Origin: Epichloe hybrida
Lineage: Eukaryota > Ascomycota > Sordariomycetes > Hypocreales > Clavicipitaceae
Direction of reading: 5' to 3'
Length of the DNA: 64,000 nucleotides
Assembly (NCBI GenBank): GCA_019022495.1
Contig: JAFEKR010000010.1
Location: 310,001-374,000 of the forward strand
A model generated the notes under the pieces. The model saw only the letters and a program-made list of their open reading frames with translations. It made no database searches and was not told the origin of the DNA. Positions 23,294 through 34,095 of the stretch are shown here, one piece after another (the stretch's first letter is position 1; the number at the start of each line of letters is the position of its first letter). The translations under genes and the position numbers were made by a program.

Positions 23294-25807
23294 ATGGGTC
23301 TTCTGTAAGTCTCCAATTGGACCATAAATTGGCACAGGCGGACGGTTGGCAAACCTCTAACTCGGGAACGGCAGGGCGTTGGGAACCGCGCTGGAATGGC
23401 CCGAGGCTCAGAAACGAGCCGGTCAAGTAAGGGAATGGGGCATCAAGGTACTTCTTGTGTGGCCATCTGCACAAATCTTTTCAATGCTAACGATTGCTGC
23501 CAGCAATTACTCGAAATATGGAACAAGGCCAAGGGGAAAGAGAGAGATGCCATGCTATGGGGAGATGAGGTCAAACCACTGCCTCGCACGCCATAACCAC
23601 CTCCGTCACAAGCTAACCTTACTTCAGGTTGAGTACTTGGTCGTGGTATACACAAAGGAAGAGCAAAAAGTGCTGCTGTCTTTGAGACAAGCTGAGATTC
23701 TAGAAGCACTTGCGGCCGATGCAGATCTTGCCAAAGAAGGGTGCGTCCCCGCCTTGCAAGATGAGCCCGCTATCAAGTCCAAGTCAGTATAAACAATCTT
23801 GATAGTGATTATCCTCTGCTTACATGGTCATTCCGTCGCGTCACATAGTTCCCATCCCCTCCCAGTATTCCACCCAGAGTTTGGTCGGTTTATGCTCGAA
23901 GCGACCCCTGGCAAACCATGGGGCATTGGATTCAAGGAATTGCTCGGCGTCGAGCCCGACATGAAACTTCGCCGCAAGATCGCCAAGGATCACATGTTGG
24001 TCCAGGAGTATCCCATCACTCTGACAACTTTTCCGCAGATAGGCGTCCCTGGGCAGTTTACAGATCCGTATTACCCACCATCTGGATCCAGGCTTCGATC
24101 ACAGTTTGTCCCCGACGAGATCGCAAACCCTCACATTCGGTTCCCTACCTTGGCGGCCAATATCAGAGCACGCCGTGGCCGTAAAGTGCAAGTCAATGTC
24201 CCTGTGTTTCCCGACAAGAATACGCCAAAGCCCTGGACCGACCCTACAGTGAATTTTGATCTGCACAATTGGCCTGAGGATGATGATGAACGCAACGGAG
24301 CAGCCCCTGATGACTTCATCCACATGGATGCCATGGCTTTCGGTATGGGCAGTTGCTGTCTGCAAATCACTTTCCAAGCAAAGAACATTACCGAAGGGCG
24401 ACAAATGTACGATCAACTGAGCCCTCTGGGGCCCATCATGCTTGCATTGACGGCGGCAACGCCGATTTACAAAGGCTTCTTGGCCAACACAGATGTGCGA
24501 TGGAACCAAATCAGTCGAGCAGTAGATTGCAGAACGCCAGAAGAATTAGGAGAAAAGGTACGTGTCGCACATAGGGTACCTCTCTTGTCTGCGGAACGAC
24601 GTAGCCACGCTGCGGGAATTAGACAATGACACACAGTGTGCTAATGACGCCGTCCATGGAACAGCCTCTCAGGAACGACCGGTGGAGGATACCCAAGTCG
24701 AGATATGCGTCCAACTCGACTTACATCTCGACGGACCCCAGGCTTCGCGAGGAGTACATGGATCCTGACTTGGTGATTGATCCCGATATCAAGGCGAAGC
24801 TCATGGAGGGCGGGATGGACGATCGCCTTGCCACCCACTTCGCTCACCTGTTCATTCGTGACCCCATCGTCATCTTTGAGGAAGACCTGCAGGAACTCGA
24901 TCTCAACAAGACGGATCATTTTGAAAACATTCAATCCACCAATTGGCAACACATGCGATTCAAGCCTCCCCCCGCCGAGAACAACATTGGCTGGCGCGTC
25001 GAGTTTCGCCCCATGGAGATACAAATCACGGATTTTGAAAACGCCGCCTTCTCCGTCTTCATGGTTCTCGTAACCCGCGCCATGCTCTCCTTCGACCTCA
25101 ACTTTTACATCCCCATCAAGAAAGTCGACGAGAACATGGAGCGTGCACATGCCTTAGACGCAGTACTTAAAGAGAAGTTCTTCTTCCGCAAGAATCCTTT
25201 CCCACTCCGTCCTTCCCGCGCCAACACCGCCCTTGGTGACGAAAGTCGTCCCGGGTCCACCATGCCCAGCCGGTGCGGCTCCCCAGGCCTGTCTGTCGAC
25301 GAAGAGTACCAAGAACTCTCCATCAACGACATCATTAATGGTTCACCCGACGGAGAATTCCCCGGATTGATCCCCATCGTAGAGAGCTACCTCGACAGCG
25401 TCAACGTCGACGTCGAGACCAGGTGCCAACTAGCCACCTACCTTTCTCTCATCAGCAAGCGCGCCAGCGGAGAGCTCGACACGGCCGCCCGCTGGATCCG
25501 TAACTTTGTCGATGCCCATCCCCGCTACAAGCACGACAGCGTAGTAGACGACGAGATTACGCACGACCTGATTGGTGCCGTTATTGCCATTGGTGAGCGA
25601 GAGAGCGCAGGCAAGAACTTTGCTGGCCTTGGTATCCACGGACTTGCCAAGCTCCTGGGTAACTTTAGGGGTGGGTGCGGCGAGGATGCCGCCGAGGTGA
25701 ATGGCGAGAATGGCAACGCAATGAAGGGAGACGACGGGCTGGAAAATGGGTCTCTCAAGCGTAAAAGCGAGTGGATAGACGGGGACAAGTCAGTCAAACA
25801 AGAATGA
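23294..25807 (+). CDS. GSH1: Glutamate-cysteine ligase catalytic subunit
   Basis: First, rate-limiting enzyme of glutathione synthesis (ATP + Glu + Cys to gamma-glutamylcysteine), cytosolic. Six exons: 23294-23304, 23375-23447, 23504-23569, 23628-23782, 23849-24557 and 24665-25807, giving 718 residues, close to other fungal enzymes. The first exon is only 11 nt (MGLL plus two bases of the codon). Family blocks are visible in order: LGTALEWPEA, WNKAKGKERDAMLWGDEVEYL, FHPEFGRFMLEATPGKPW, HMDAMAFGMGSCCLQITFQA, PIYKGFLANTDVRWNQISRAVDCRTPEE, RWRIPKSRYASNSTYIS, NWQHMRFKPPPAENNIGWRV and FRPMEIQITDFENAAF. The intron-4 donor GTCAGT (23783) gives KSNSHPLPVFHPEF. The tail after about residue 670 is hydrophilic and variable. 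Confidence 0.93.
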
Positions 25808-27771
25808 TGAGCGTGTGAAACTATCTTTACATGGGTAATGGGGATAAGATGCGGAGGAAGTAAGCGAATTAGACATCACCTTTAGTTTGAATGAATGAAA
25901 TACTTTGGCCAAGGTGCATCTCGTTGAACTGAGTTGAGAAAAGAAGAGAGAGAGAAAAGTGTAAGATTTGGTGGCGAGAATAGGGGGCTCGGACATTATT
26001 GAAATGTTTTCTTTCCTGAATCGCACATGTTCTTGCCTAGGCTATCCTTTTACCAAAGCGTGTCGACAGATTAGTGCAAGAAACATTGCTGCGTCCAGAT
26101 GAGTTGTTTCATTAAAAAACCGTATGAGCAATCACAGACTACGTTCTTACGCCCCAAATAAGATAGGATACGACAACTATCATCTGACCAAATGAGTCCC
26201 ATGAACTAGATTAGACTGTATCAACACAGTTGGTGGTCATGGGGAGTACGCATTTTACACTATTCGATTCTTCGTCGCGTTAAGCAACGAATAAGTAAAC
26301 AAACGGCATGCATTCACGACGGACTAGAGTATCCCAATATAGCCACAAATATCCAAGGAATCACTGCCTTGCCATATGCAAAAGCCCCGTCTATCAAAGT
26401 CGGGGTCTTGCATGAAGATAAGGAGAGTAGCCGAGAGCGCTGAACAGCTGACAAACAGCAAGCAGCTCATTCAATGATAGTTGTCGCAGCACTTTTCTGT
26501 GCACGGTTTCTCATACTTGAAGCAGGCTGTTTTACTCACACCCGCCCCAGTGAGGAGGTCACAAGTTCGGCTGTTTGGGGCCAGGATGATTGATGTGTTG
26601 GGGAGGCATTTTCTTTCTCCGCTCGGACCACGATGCCAGCTTACAAGTTACGGGCGTGAGTTTGCCCACTCCTAGCTTTCAGACGAGCAAAGCCACGTCT
26701 GACAAAAGGCATGCGGCTGGGATGAGCCTGGTAGAACCAGCGGCGCACCGCAGTGATACTTTGCCTGTGTGTCATGGGCCTCGTCCTGTAACTCCTCACC
26801 CCTCAATATTGTCCGCAGGTCCTACCGGCGATTCGCGGAGGGTTTCCGCTCGTACGTGGATATGAGCGACGAACGGTTGGGTGACATCGCTTCTGCGCCT
26901 GATTAATTAATTTCAAGACGTCGTGTCATCGTGTCGGGCATGGCACATCATGAAGAAGAGGCCATCGATTGCACTAAGCTCGAGCGAGCGGGCGGGCGGG
27001 CGGCTGGGTCTGATGTCAAGACAGCACGCCCTCAGCGGGAACATCATCGATCAATGCATCTGACCCCGTTTCATCTCATCTCACGCCCCTCCTCCGGTCC
27101 CTGTCTCTCTTTGCTTGCTTTTGGCTCTTTCGTTAGCAAGGATCATCCTAGGCTTGCCTCGGGGTGTCGATGGAAGAGGGAGATCAGATCTAGCGATCGA
27201 CCAAACGCCGCTAGCTGTACCTGAATTAAAGTGCTCACCAACCAACCATCTTTAGCGTGGGAAGCTCGATCAATTCGATCGAGATGGCAAAGGCTTGCGA
27301 TTGGGTAGACGCGCTGCACAGCGAAACCTCGCTTCTACAGCCAGCAGTGCCTCCCTCACTGATCAGTCTAAGAAGAATAGAGATCTGAAAGTGCGGAAAG
27401 TTGAGGGGCCGCAGTTTACAATGCCAAGGATGCACGCAGCACGCAAGGAAAGAGCAGCCCTATTACTGGATGGAGTAAGAGCTTGCTTCAGCCCAGGCAT
27501 CCAGATCCAGGCATCCATCCAGGCATCCATCCAGGCATCCATCCAGGCATCCATCCAGGCATCCAGGCATCCAGGCAATCAGGCTACATACTTTGTACGG
27601 GAGTGGGAGCAAACCGGACCGAGGACACAAGGCAGGCAGGCGGCTTCGGTTGGTCCCTTGCAAGTCGGTCCCTCTGGTGTCTCCAAATGAGACACTCAAG
27701 TCGATCTCGCATTCCCATGTGCCTTTGCGCTGCTGCCCAGCTCTTTGTTGCTACCTCATAGATTTCGCGGG
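25808..27771. other. Gene-free region downstream of GSH1
   Basis: About 2 kb. Only short ORFs with no recognisable content. It holds a GCGGGCGGGCGGGCGG run near 26987-27003 and the ATCCAGGC minisatellite described separately. Confidence 0.4.
27493..27585. repeat. ATCCAGGC minisatellite
   Basis: About seven copies of a 12-bp unit ATCCATCCAGGC with shorter ATCCAGGC variants at the right end. Any ORF through it only encodes a low-complexity repeat. Confidence 0.8.
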
Positions 27772-27784
27772 CCGTCAAGCAAGG

Positions 27785-27844
27785 ATATCTAAATGCGCAT
27801 ATCGCGTTTTTTGAATGCGTATATCGCGTTAGTCCCAAAACGGA
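27785..27844 (+). repeat. Left terminal inverted repeat
   Basis: Begins ATATCTAAATGCGCATATCG and ends CCCAAAACGGA. Contains two copies of the CGCATATCGCG-type core, the inner one altered (GCGTATATCGCG). Confidence 0.85.
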
Positions 27845-28360
27845 AGGACAGTCCCTACACCTAGTTTTAGTGTGGCTTGTATTTGTTAATTTTCGCTATT
27901 AATTAAGATACTTATTTATATAATATAATTAAAGCTATTATAATTACCCTAACTATAGATTATTTAACTTATAGGGGGCTTAAAGAGATTATATTATATT
28001 ATAAGGCTTTATAATAATAAAAAGGAAGGTAAGGGTATTATATATTATAGTAAGCTACCTATATAGTCTAACCCCTGAATAATTTTACATGAGGTATATG
28101 ACTAGGGGTAGCGGACTAATTATAAACTACTAGGTGAAGTAAAAGATACTTTAGATTATATGTTATCTACTTGGACTATTTAGTACCTTCTTACCCCTGT
28201 AGCGTCCCTAATAGCTCCACTAATAATAGCCACTCATAGCTGGTAGTGGTTGCCCCGCGTGGGGCTTGTAGCGAGTGTAAAATTATTTAGGGGTTAGACT
28301 ATATTTGCTACTAAAAAGAGCTAGTATATTTAGCGGGGAATTAGGTAAAAAGGTACTTTT

Positions 28361-28420
28361 TCCGTTTTGGCACTGACGCGATATGCGCATTTAAAAAACG
28401 CGATATGCGCATTTAGATGT
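28361..28420 (-). repeat. Right terminal inverted repeat
   Basis: Reads ACATCTAAATGCGCATATCG on the minus strand. Both core copies are intact (GCGCATATCGCG), so this end is the less mutated one. Confidence 0.85.
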
Positions 28421-28433
28421 CCGTCAAGCAAGA

Positions 28434-30470
28434 CACGTCGATTCGCCTTTGGCCAAATTCCAGTCCAAGAAATCCGAAACATCCGATTCTTAATCGCGCC
28501 AGAACGTGACTCTGAACGGAACAAGTCAGTCGGTCTTGCTTTTTTTTTCGCCGTATCATCACTCTGGGTGAGTCCGTCAATCGCAGTTCCCTAATGTGGA
28601 TCAAGACTAAAATATACATAAGTGCACACGCGGACGAACAAGAAACATGCTCGGCATTGCGAGGAACGTGCTCGTCAACGCTTTCCAAAACAAACCTTGG
28701 TTGTTCGCTGGCATATCCCGTGATCTCGAAGCCGTGTGGCCACTCTCGAGGCCGGCCCCGTAGAGCGGGAGGCGTCCAGCCGCCAGCGGTGACGAAGCCC
28801 CAATCCCGCGACCTGTGGCTGAGACAATAACTGATGCTCCTCCGTAAAGCTGCCAGCTGCGAAGCTGCATGCTGGAATAGGGGCGAGTCACTTTCTGCTA
28901 GTCCCAGACCTACCCTAATGAGCCTAATCGCGCACACATCTGGGTGTTGGTTGGACACTTGGGTCCAGTGTCACAACGCGGTTGGGCGCGTACCCAAGAA
29001 TCCTCAACATCACGTGCTGACTGAATTCACTGCGTCGAGGAATTGGGACGATCGAGGTGAAGTTGGTCGTCACCCCTCAAGGTAACTTGTGTTTAAAAAA
29101 CTTGAGCGACTGGAAACCGCCGTTCAAGGCACCACAACTTGCTTGGCGCTTTTTGTGTGCAACAAGAAGCACATGTTTCCGCGTGAAGAGATGCATTCCA
29201 CCGAGGCTCTAGAGTCGAGCAGTCTCTCACCGACGTCACACGACGATCTCCCACCTCCCACTTCTGACGATTGGAGCACGCGCTTCCCTGCACCGTGGCA
29301 CGACTCTGGTCTTGATCTGGGTGCTGGCATGCGTGGACACCCTGCTCGGCTACGGAGGCACGTTTCTTTGTCCCAGGTATTTGCATATTATGGCTGGCTC
29401 GCAGCAAGTGGACGTGGATGTGGTGCTGGCCCCCAGCGATGCGTGTCATGCCATGTCACGTCTCGACGCAGAGCTGGTACCAGCGTCTTCCATCTAAAAC
29501 AAATGCACATGCATGTATTCGAGGCTGGGCAGATCCTTGTCCACGGTCGCACTGGTGAAAAGCTTTAGCACATCTGTCCACCAACACCTCGTCTCCCACC
29601 CCATATATGAGTTACAGCGACAAGTCCTGAGTCCTGGCCAACCGACCGACATGGGTCCTCAACCAACAAAGTCCCGGAAGAGAACGAAACCCAAGCTGAA
29701 AGACATAAATGGCGCAACGCCAGCGGCAACGCGCCCGGATACGGGCAGGGAATCGTGTCAATCATGTGACGACGCGATACTGGGTTCACAGGTTCTGTAA
29801 TCGTTCTTTCATTTTCTTTCCAAGAATTCATTTCCTGGGTCTGTCTGGTTGTACTGGCAACAAGTTATCATGTCTTTGTCTAAACACCTCCCCATCCTCT
29901 CGTAGCTTGTTTTCCTCCGTGAGACTGCCAAAGTCAAATCTGCCGGGGCGGCTAGTAACAAAATAAAACATGACCATAAAAAAGGGCCCAGAGAAAGAAG
30001 AAAAAATTAAAATGCATGTTTGTCAAGACATCAAGTCCGAACAAATGGAGAATAACGCCAACAATGCCAAGAATCCGCCTTGGGAAAGACAAAGGTATCC
30101 GAAAAGTTGGCCTGTCTGTAAACAAGATGGGGAATAAAAATGATGTACACAGCGCCGCTGGGTAACGCAGTACGCAGCGAGAAAATGATGGGGCAACGTG
30201 GTGGTATAAAAAGTGGCTGGCAGCCGTGTGGCGTTGGGCGTCTTCTTTTTCAGCTCGCCAGCCTAAGCTCCAGCTCCCTTCAAGGTCCCATGACCACGTT
30301 TCTCATGGGAAAGCAATCACAATGAAAAAAACAGGACAAGTTCATGAACGAATCGAGGTGACCAACCAACTCATCTCATCAATGTCGCTTTTGATAGGAA
30401 TTGCTGTTTGTCTGATATAGTCTTGAGATGCATCTCGGGAGTGGTTTTTTTTTTTTTTTTTTGGCATGGA
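28434..30470. other. Gene-free region downstream of nsdD-type gene
   Basis: About 2 kb with only short shadow-like ORFs on both strands (the longest near 28413-28958 minus and 29089-29568 plus, neither recognisable). Towards 30 kb it becomes AT-richer, as expected for the 3' side of the GATA-factor gene. T run at 30445-30462. Confidence 0.4.
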
Positions 30471-32203
30471 TCAATTCCTGTCTTCTGGTTTCGGTCGTAG
30501 GGATCGGGCTTCCAACTGGCGCTTCCGCTCAAGTTTGGCGTAGTGAAGACCGCAGGCATTGCAGAGGGTCCTGGCGCCATCGGGCCCGCGCCTCCATTCA
30601 GGGGTATCGATTCGATTACAGCTGTGGCATCGGCCTGGAGGGGCGGCACGCTGTCATAAACCATTAGTATCGGGGAACTTCCATGCTCTCTAGACCGTAG
30701 TGTTTTCACTTACACCGCGACGTTTTTTTACCTCTGTCATTGTGTACTGGGCTTTCATGCCATCATCATACATTGGCACATCTTGATGATCCTCCTCATA
30801 CGGTCCCTCCACTTTCGTGCCTTCCCTGGCACGTTCGCTCTGAATAGAAGCTTGGACGGCATCCTTCACCTGCTCGAGTGATCGCTTGATCAGATCAACA
30901 TTGGCGAGCATGTCATTGACCTCCCGCTCGGTGGGAAGCCGTTCCGGGATGGGATGCGAGCCGTGTTGTTCCTGCGCGATTCGACCGTACGCTTCAGCAA
31001 AATTGAAGATGGTGCGTGAAGATGATCCAATCTGTCAAAGGGAAGGTCTTGAGTAAGCATTTTGCAAAAAAAAAAAAAAAAAAACAGCCCAGAGAGAGGC
31101 GAAACCGTACCCTACTAAGCGAGTCTTGATAATTCCACGTTTCGAAATGTCGGGTGGGACCATGCTCAAATCTTGCACGATTAGCATAGTCTGCTTCGTC
31201 ATGGCGCATCGGAGCTCCTCGCGGGTCGTAGTGTCCAGGTGGTGGTGGGCCGGGGTTGCGAGGGGAAATGGGATACGTTGGGAGAGGAACCTGACCAGGA
31301 GGAAGGTGCCCAGGAGGATATGGATGTGATGTGGGTGGAGGAGGCGCGGGAGCATGGCCGTAAGCTCCATTGGTAGTATGAGGTTCCGAAGTTGGTTGAG
31401 GCTCTGTAAGACGATGATGTGGTGGTAGTTCGGATTTTGTCGGGGGGGTTGATCGGCGGTCAATAACTGGAGGGAGGCTGTGCCTAGCATTAAAAGGTAG
31501 ACGTGGTGATTCCGCAAATGCTGGCATGTTTTCCTGCCGTGAAGGGAAAGACGAGGCGGTATGAAGTGGTTGAGGGGAATGTTTCTCTGGTTCTGCAAAC
31601 TGGCGAGAAGCTGGAGGGAAGGGCGAGGGCAAGCTCAACCCAGGTTGCATGCTCGACTGAGATGGGGGATACTGGCTCGGTCTGGCGCCAGATATAACTT
31701 CTGATATGGACGGCAGGGACTGTCGGCCGGGCTGCTCCTTGTCGTCAGACGACCTTCGGTGCTCACTGGAAATCATGTTGCTGGCGGCGGCGCTGGCAGT
31801 TGGTGGAGGTGCCGGCGGCGGCGGCGCTTCAAATTGATGGTGTTGGTAGTTGGGGTATAGAGGAGGCTGAGGAGGATAGTGAGAACTGGGTGTGAGCACA
31901 GTGGCCGCGGCCATGGCAGGCTGTTCTGGATATCGCCTGTCGAGGTGTTCTCGCTGCGATTGATAAGCGGGGGGCGGCGTGGGCGCAGGTGGAGGTTGGA
32001 AATGATGCGGATGTTGCCGTTGATGCAGCTCTGAGATGGCGGCAGAAGTCGGGTGAACACTATAGACGGACGATTTGTGTCAATGCTGTGACGCGGGGAG
32101 GAGTCGAGGGAAACAGCGACGAGGCAAAGGCCACGATCTTGTCGACCAAAGTGATGGAATGTGAGACGCACCTTGGGCGGGATCCAGAGACACCTGGTTC
32201 CAT
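30471..32203 (-). CDS. nsdD: GATA-type developmental regulator, NsdD/SUB-1/LTF1 class
   Basis: Zinc-finger transcription factor that in other ascomycetes controls sexual development, conidiation and light responses. Four exons: 32203-32172, 32059-31111, 31031-30714 and 30650-30471 (introns 112, 79 and 63 bp), 492 residues. A 32-nt first exon encodes [10 protein letters not shown]. Splicing then restores [21 protein letters not shown], and an unspliced frame would lose this. A long Pro/Ser/His-rich, probably disordered region follows. Next comes the NsdD-specific conserved block [50 protein letters not shown] (about 320-385). The basic KKRRGR precedes a C-terminal C-X2-C-X18-C-X2-C GATA finger (Cys441, 444, 463, 466; [20 protein letters not shown]). 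Intron 2 carries a 20-base T run in the sense strand. Confidence 0.92.
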
Positions 32204-32645
32204 ATCGCGCGAGGCAAGGGACCGAGAGAGATGTGGAGAAAGCTAATAAGGCTGTCGACACATCGAGTCCCTTTGACAAAGGTGACGGACTGTGACGCGA
32301 AAGCAGAGCAGGAGCTTGTCGGAGAGCCGGGCCAGCTATGAAACGGCAAAATCCAGAATCAGCCGACAAGTGTTCACCTGTGTATGGTGGAGAGATTGGG
32401 ATGGGACCAGCGGGATGGAAAGGTAGAAAGGGTAGGAAAAGGGACAGGCGAAGAGGAATGAAATGGAAAAAAGGGAATAATAGCAATATAAGCATTGGAA
32501 GGGGAAAAGGTACCGATACTACCGGACCATCAGGCGCCTTGGGATGGGGGACCGGGGCTGGATGAAGGAGATCTGACGCGATGGGCACTACCTCGTGGTG
32601 GCGTTGGCGACGACGAGGATGCCAGACGGGGCCCGACCGACTTGT

Positions 32646-32768
32646 GTGCTTGCCTGCTTGTCCGCTTGCCTGCTTGTCCGCTTGCCTGCTTGTCCGCTTG
32701 CCTGCTTGTCCGCTTGTCTGCTTGTCCGCTTGCCTGCTTGCCCGCTTGCCTGCTTGCCTGCTTGTCTG
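32646..32768. repeat. 16-bp CTTGCCTGCTTGTCCG minisatellite
   Basis: About 7.5 tandem 16-bp units, each of two related 8-bp halves, with few substitutions. It lies about 440 bp upstream of the nsdD-type start codon. Confidence 0.9.
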
Positions 32769-32800
32769 GATGTATGTACATACATAATACAGGCATCAGC

Positions 32801-32872
32801 TCTGATCCGCTCTGATCCGCTCTGATCCGCTCTGATGCAGTCCCCCAATCCCCCAATCCCCCAATCCCCAAT
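32801..32872. repeat. TCTGATCCGC (x4) and CCCCCAAT (x4) tandem repeats
   Basis: Two adjacent short arrays: a 10-bp unit at 32801-32837, then an 8-bp unit at 32842-32872. Confidence 0.85.
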
Positions 32873-33038
32873 TTGGGCCAAAGTCAATCTGGCTTGTGCT
32901 CCTGGTCCAGTTCAATCAGACAAGGGTCCTTGTCGAGCAGATGGCCGGAGTGGAGTCCGGTCGCCAGATGAGAGAGATCCGCGCTTCTGGATTGCAAGTA
33001 CGCTCGCTGCTGCTAGTCAGTTGGCCTTGCTAGCCGGG

Positions 33039-33074
33039 GCCGCGATGGCCGCGATGGCCGCGATGGCCGCGATA
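33039..33074. repeat. GCCGCGATG 9-bp tandem repeat
   Basis: Four near-perfect copies. Confidence 0.85.
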
Positions 33075-33148
33075 CAACGTGGAAGTGCCATGGGTCGAGG
33101 TGCGCCAGACAGAGGCGTCATTAGCCCAGCCCTGACCCCAGAGGGCGT

Positions 33149-33185
33149 ATGTACGGACTGTACAATGTACACATAGTCCGTACAT
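33149..33185. repeat. Perfect 11-bp inverted repeat ATGTACGGACT
   Basis: Arms at 33149-33159 and 33175-33185 around a 15-bp loop. The arm contains the TACGGACT motif seen repeatedly in other intergenic regions here. Confidence 0.8.
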
Positions 33186-33521
33186 TCAAACGAATTGTAT
33201 ATATAATATACACTCACTCTCCTGCCGCGCAGCAAGTCCTGGCCGGTGTGGAGCTAGCAGGCCGCTACATATTACGCCGCTACCAGGGGGGTGCTCAAGA
33301 ACACGGAGTCGAGGCACTAGTGACAGCGCCATGGTGATCAACTGAGATGTGCTATTGTTAAACGGCAGGGAACGCGAGCCCGCTGCTGCATCGCCGAGCC
33401 AGCCACACCATTCACCATTGCCTAGCCCTTGCCCTTGCCCATCGAACTGATCGGAACTGGAGAAGAACGTCTCTCGATTTGGTGGTCCTCGCGTGCAGCG
33501 GCGGCCGCACCAAGTGAAAAC

Positions 33522-33523
33522 GC

Positions 33524-33554
<31 letters not shown>

Positions 33555-33555
33555 C
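33522..33555. repeat. CTG microsatellite
   Basis: About ten CTG units with one TTC interruption at the left end. GCGCATT repeats (x3) follow at about 33576-33597. Confidence 0.85.
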
Positions 33556-34065
33556 TTCATTTCGGATCTCGGACTGCGCATTGCGCATTGCGCATTTCGG
33601 GGTTCTTGTATTCACTTCTTGCCCAGGCCTTTGTTTCATCGAGGCCACAGGTTCGGGCGACGGCAGGCTCAGTGGGGGGGGGGAGGAATGAACCGACGGG
33701 TCTGACGGGGTTTTGAGGTTTTCCTGCGCTTCTAGAGCTTCTGACAGGGCACCAGGGGGCACCAGGGCCCCGAGTGGGACGAGCGATAATTAGGGTGGTG
33801 AGTGCTACCGTGATGATCAAGATGGTCAGATTGTCGACGCTAAAAGGAGCATGACGGGTGCTGGAAGAAATGAGATGCACCATGCTTTGGCTCGTCAACC
33901 GCGCTCATCCCAATGACGACCCATCCAGGGGGTCCGGTGGGCACATTGAGTTGACGTGAGCCAAGCTTTCGATAATGACTAGACGTGCAGATTCTGATCA
34001 ACTCTGGGCAGGTCCAGGTCGCCCAGTGATGATGGGGTCCAAGACTCTCTCTGACCCATTGTCCA

Positions 34066-34095
34066 GGAGTGGGAGTGGGAGTGGGAGTGGGAGTT
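34066..34095. repeat. GGGAGT hexamer repeat
   Basis: Five tandem copies. Confidence 0.85.

Larger units (their letters stand above)
27785..28420. mobile_element. 636-bp non-autonomous TIR element with 12-bp target duplication
   Basis: Two 60-bp terminal inverted repeats (27785-27844 and 28361-28420) match at 55 of 60 positions; four of the five differences are transitions. Flanking copies of CCGTCAAGCAAG lie at 27772-27783 and 28421-28432, immediately outside (a single extra G on the left). Each TIR is built from two tandem copies of an AATGCGCATATCGCG motif spaced 22 bp. The interior has no ORF and is strongly TA-rich, as if RIP-mutated, with a GCCCCGCGTGGGGC palindrome near 28253-28266. 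No transposase is present, so it is a MITE-like element; the superfamily is not assignable, as the duplication is longer than usual for hAT (8) or Mutator (9-11). Confidence 0.8.

Noticed and set aside
27363..27699. Repeat ORFs (DAWM / HPGI units)
   Set aside because: Translations of the ATCCAGGC minisatellite.
29089..29568. 159-codon plus ORF
   Set aside because: Overlaps an equally open minus frame; no family resemblance.
31773..32588. 271-codon minus ORF over the nsdD-type 5' region
   Set aside because: Different frame; the conserved nsdD N-terminus requires the 32203-32172 exon and splicing to 32059.
32646..32768. CRISPR-like direct repeats
   Set aside because: Eukaryotic minisatellite without unique spacers.
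32588..32887. ORFs with Lys/Gln/Ala or Cys/Leu/Pro repeats
   Set aside because: They are translations of the 16-bp minisatellite in different frames.
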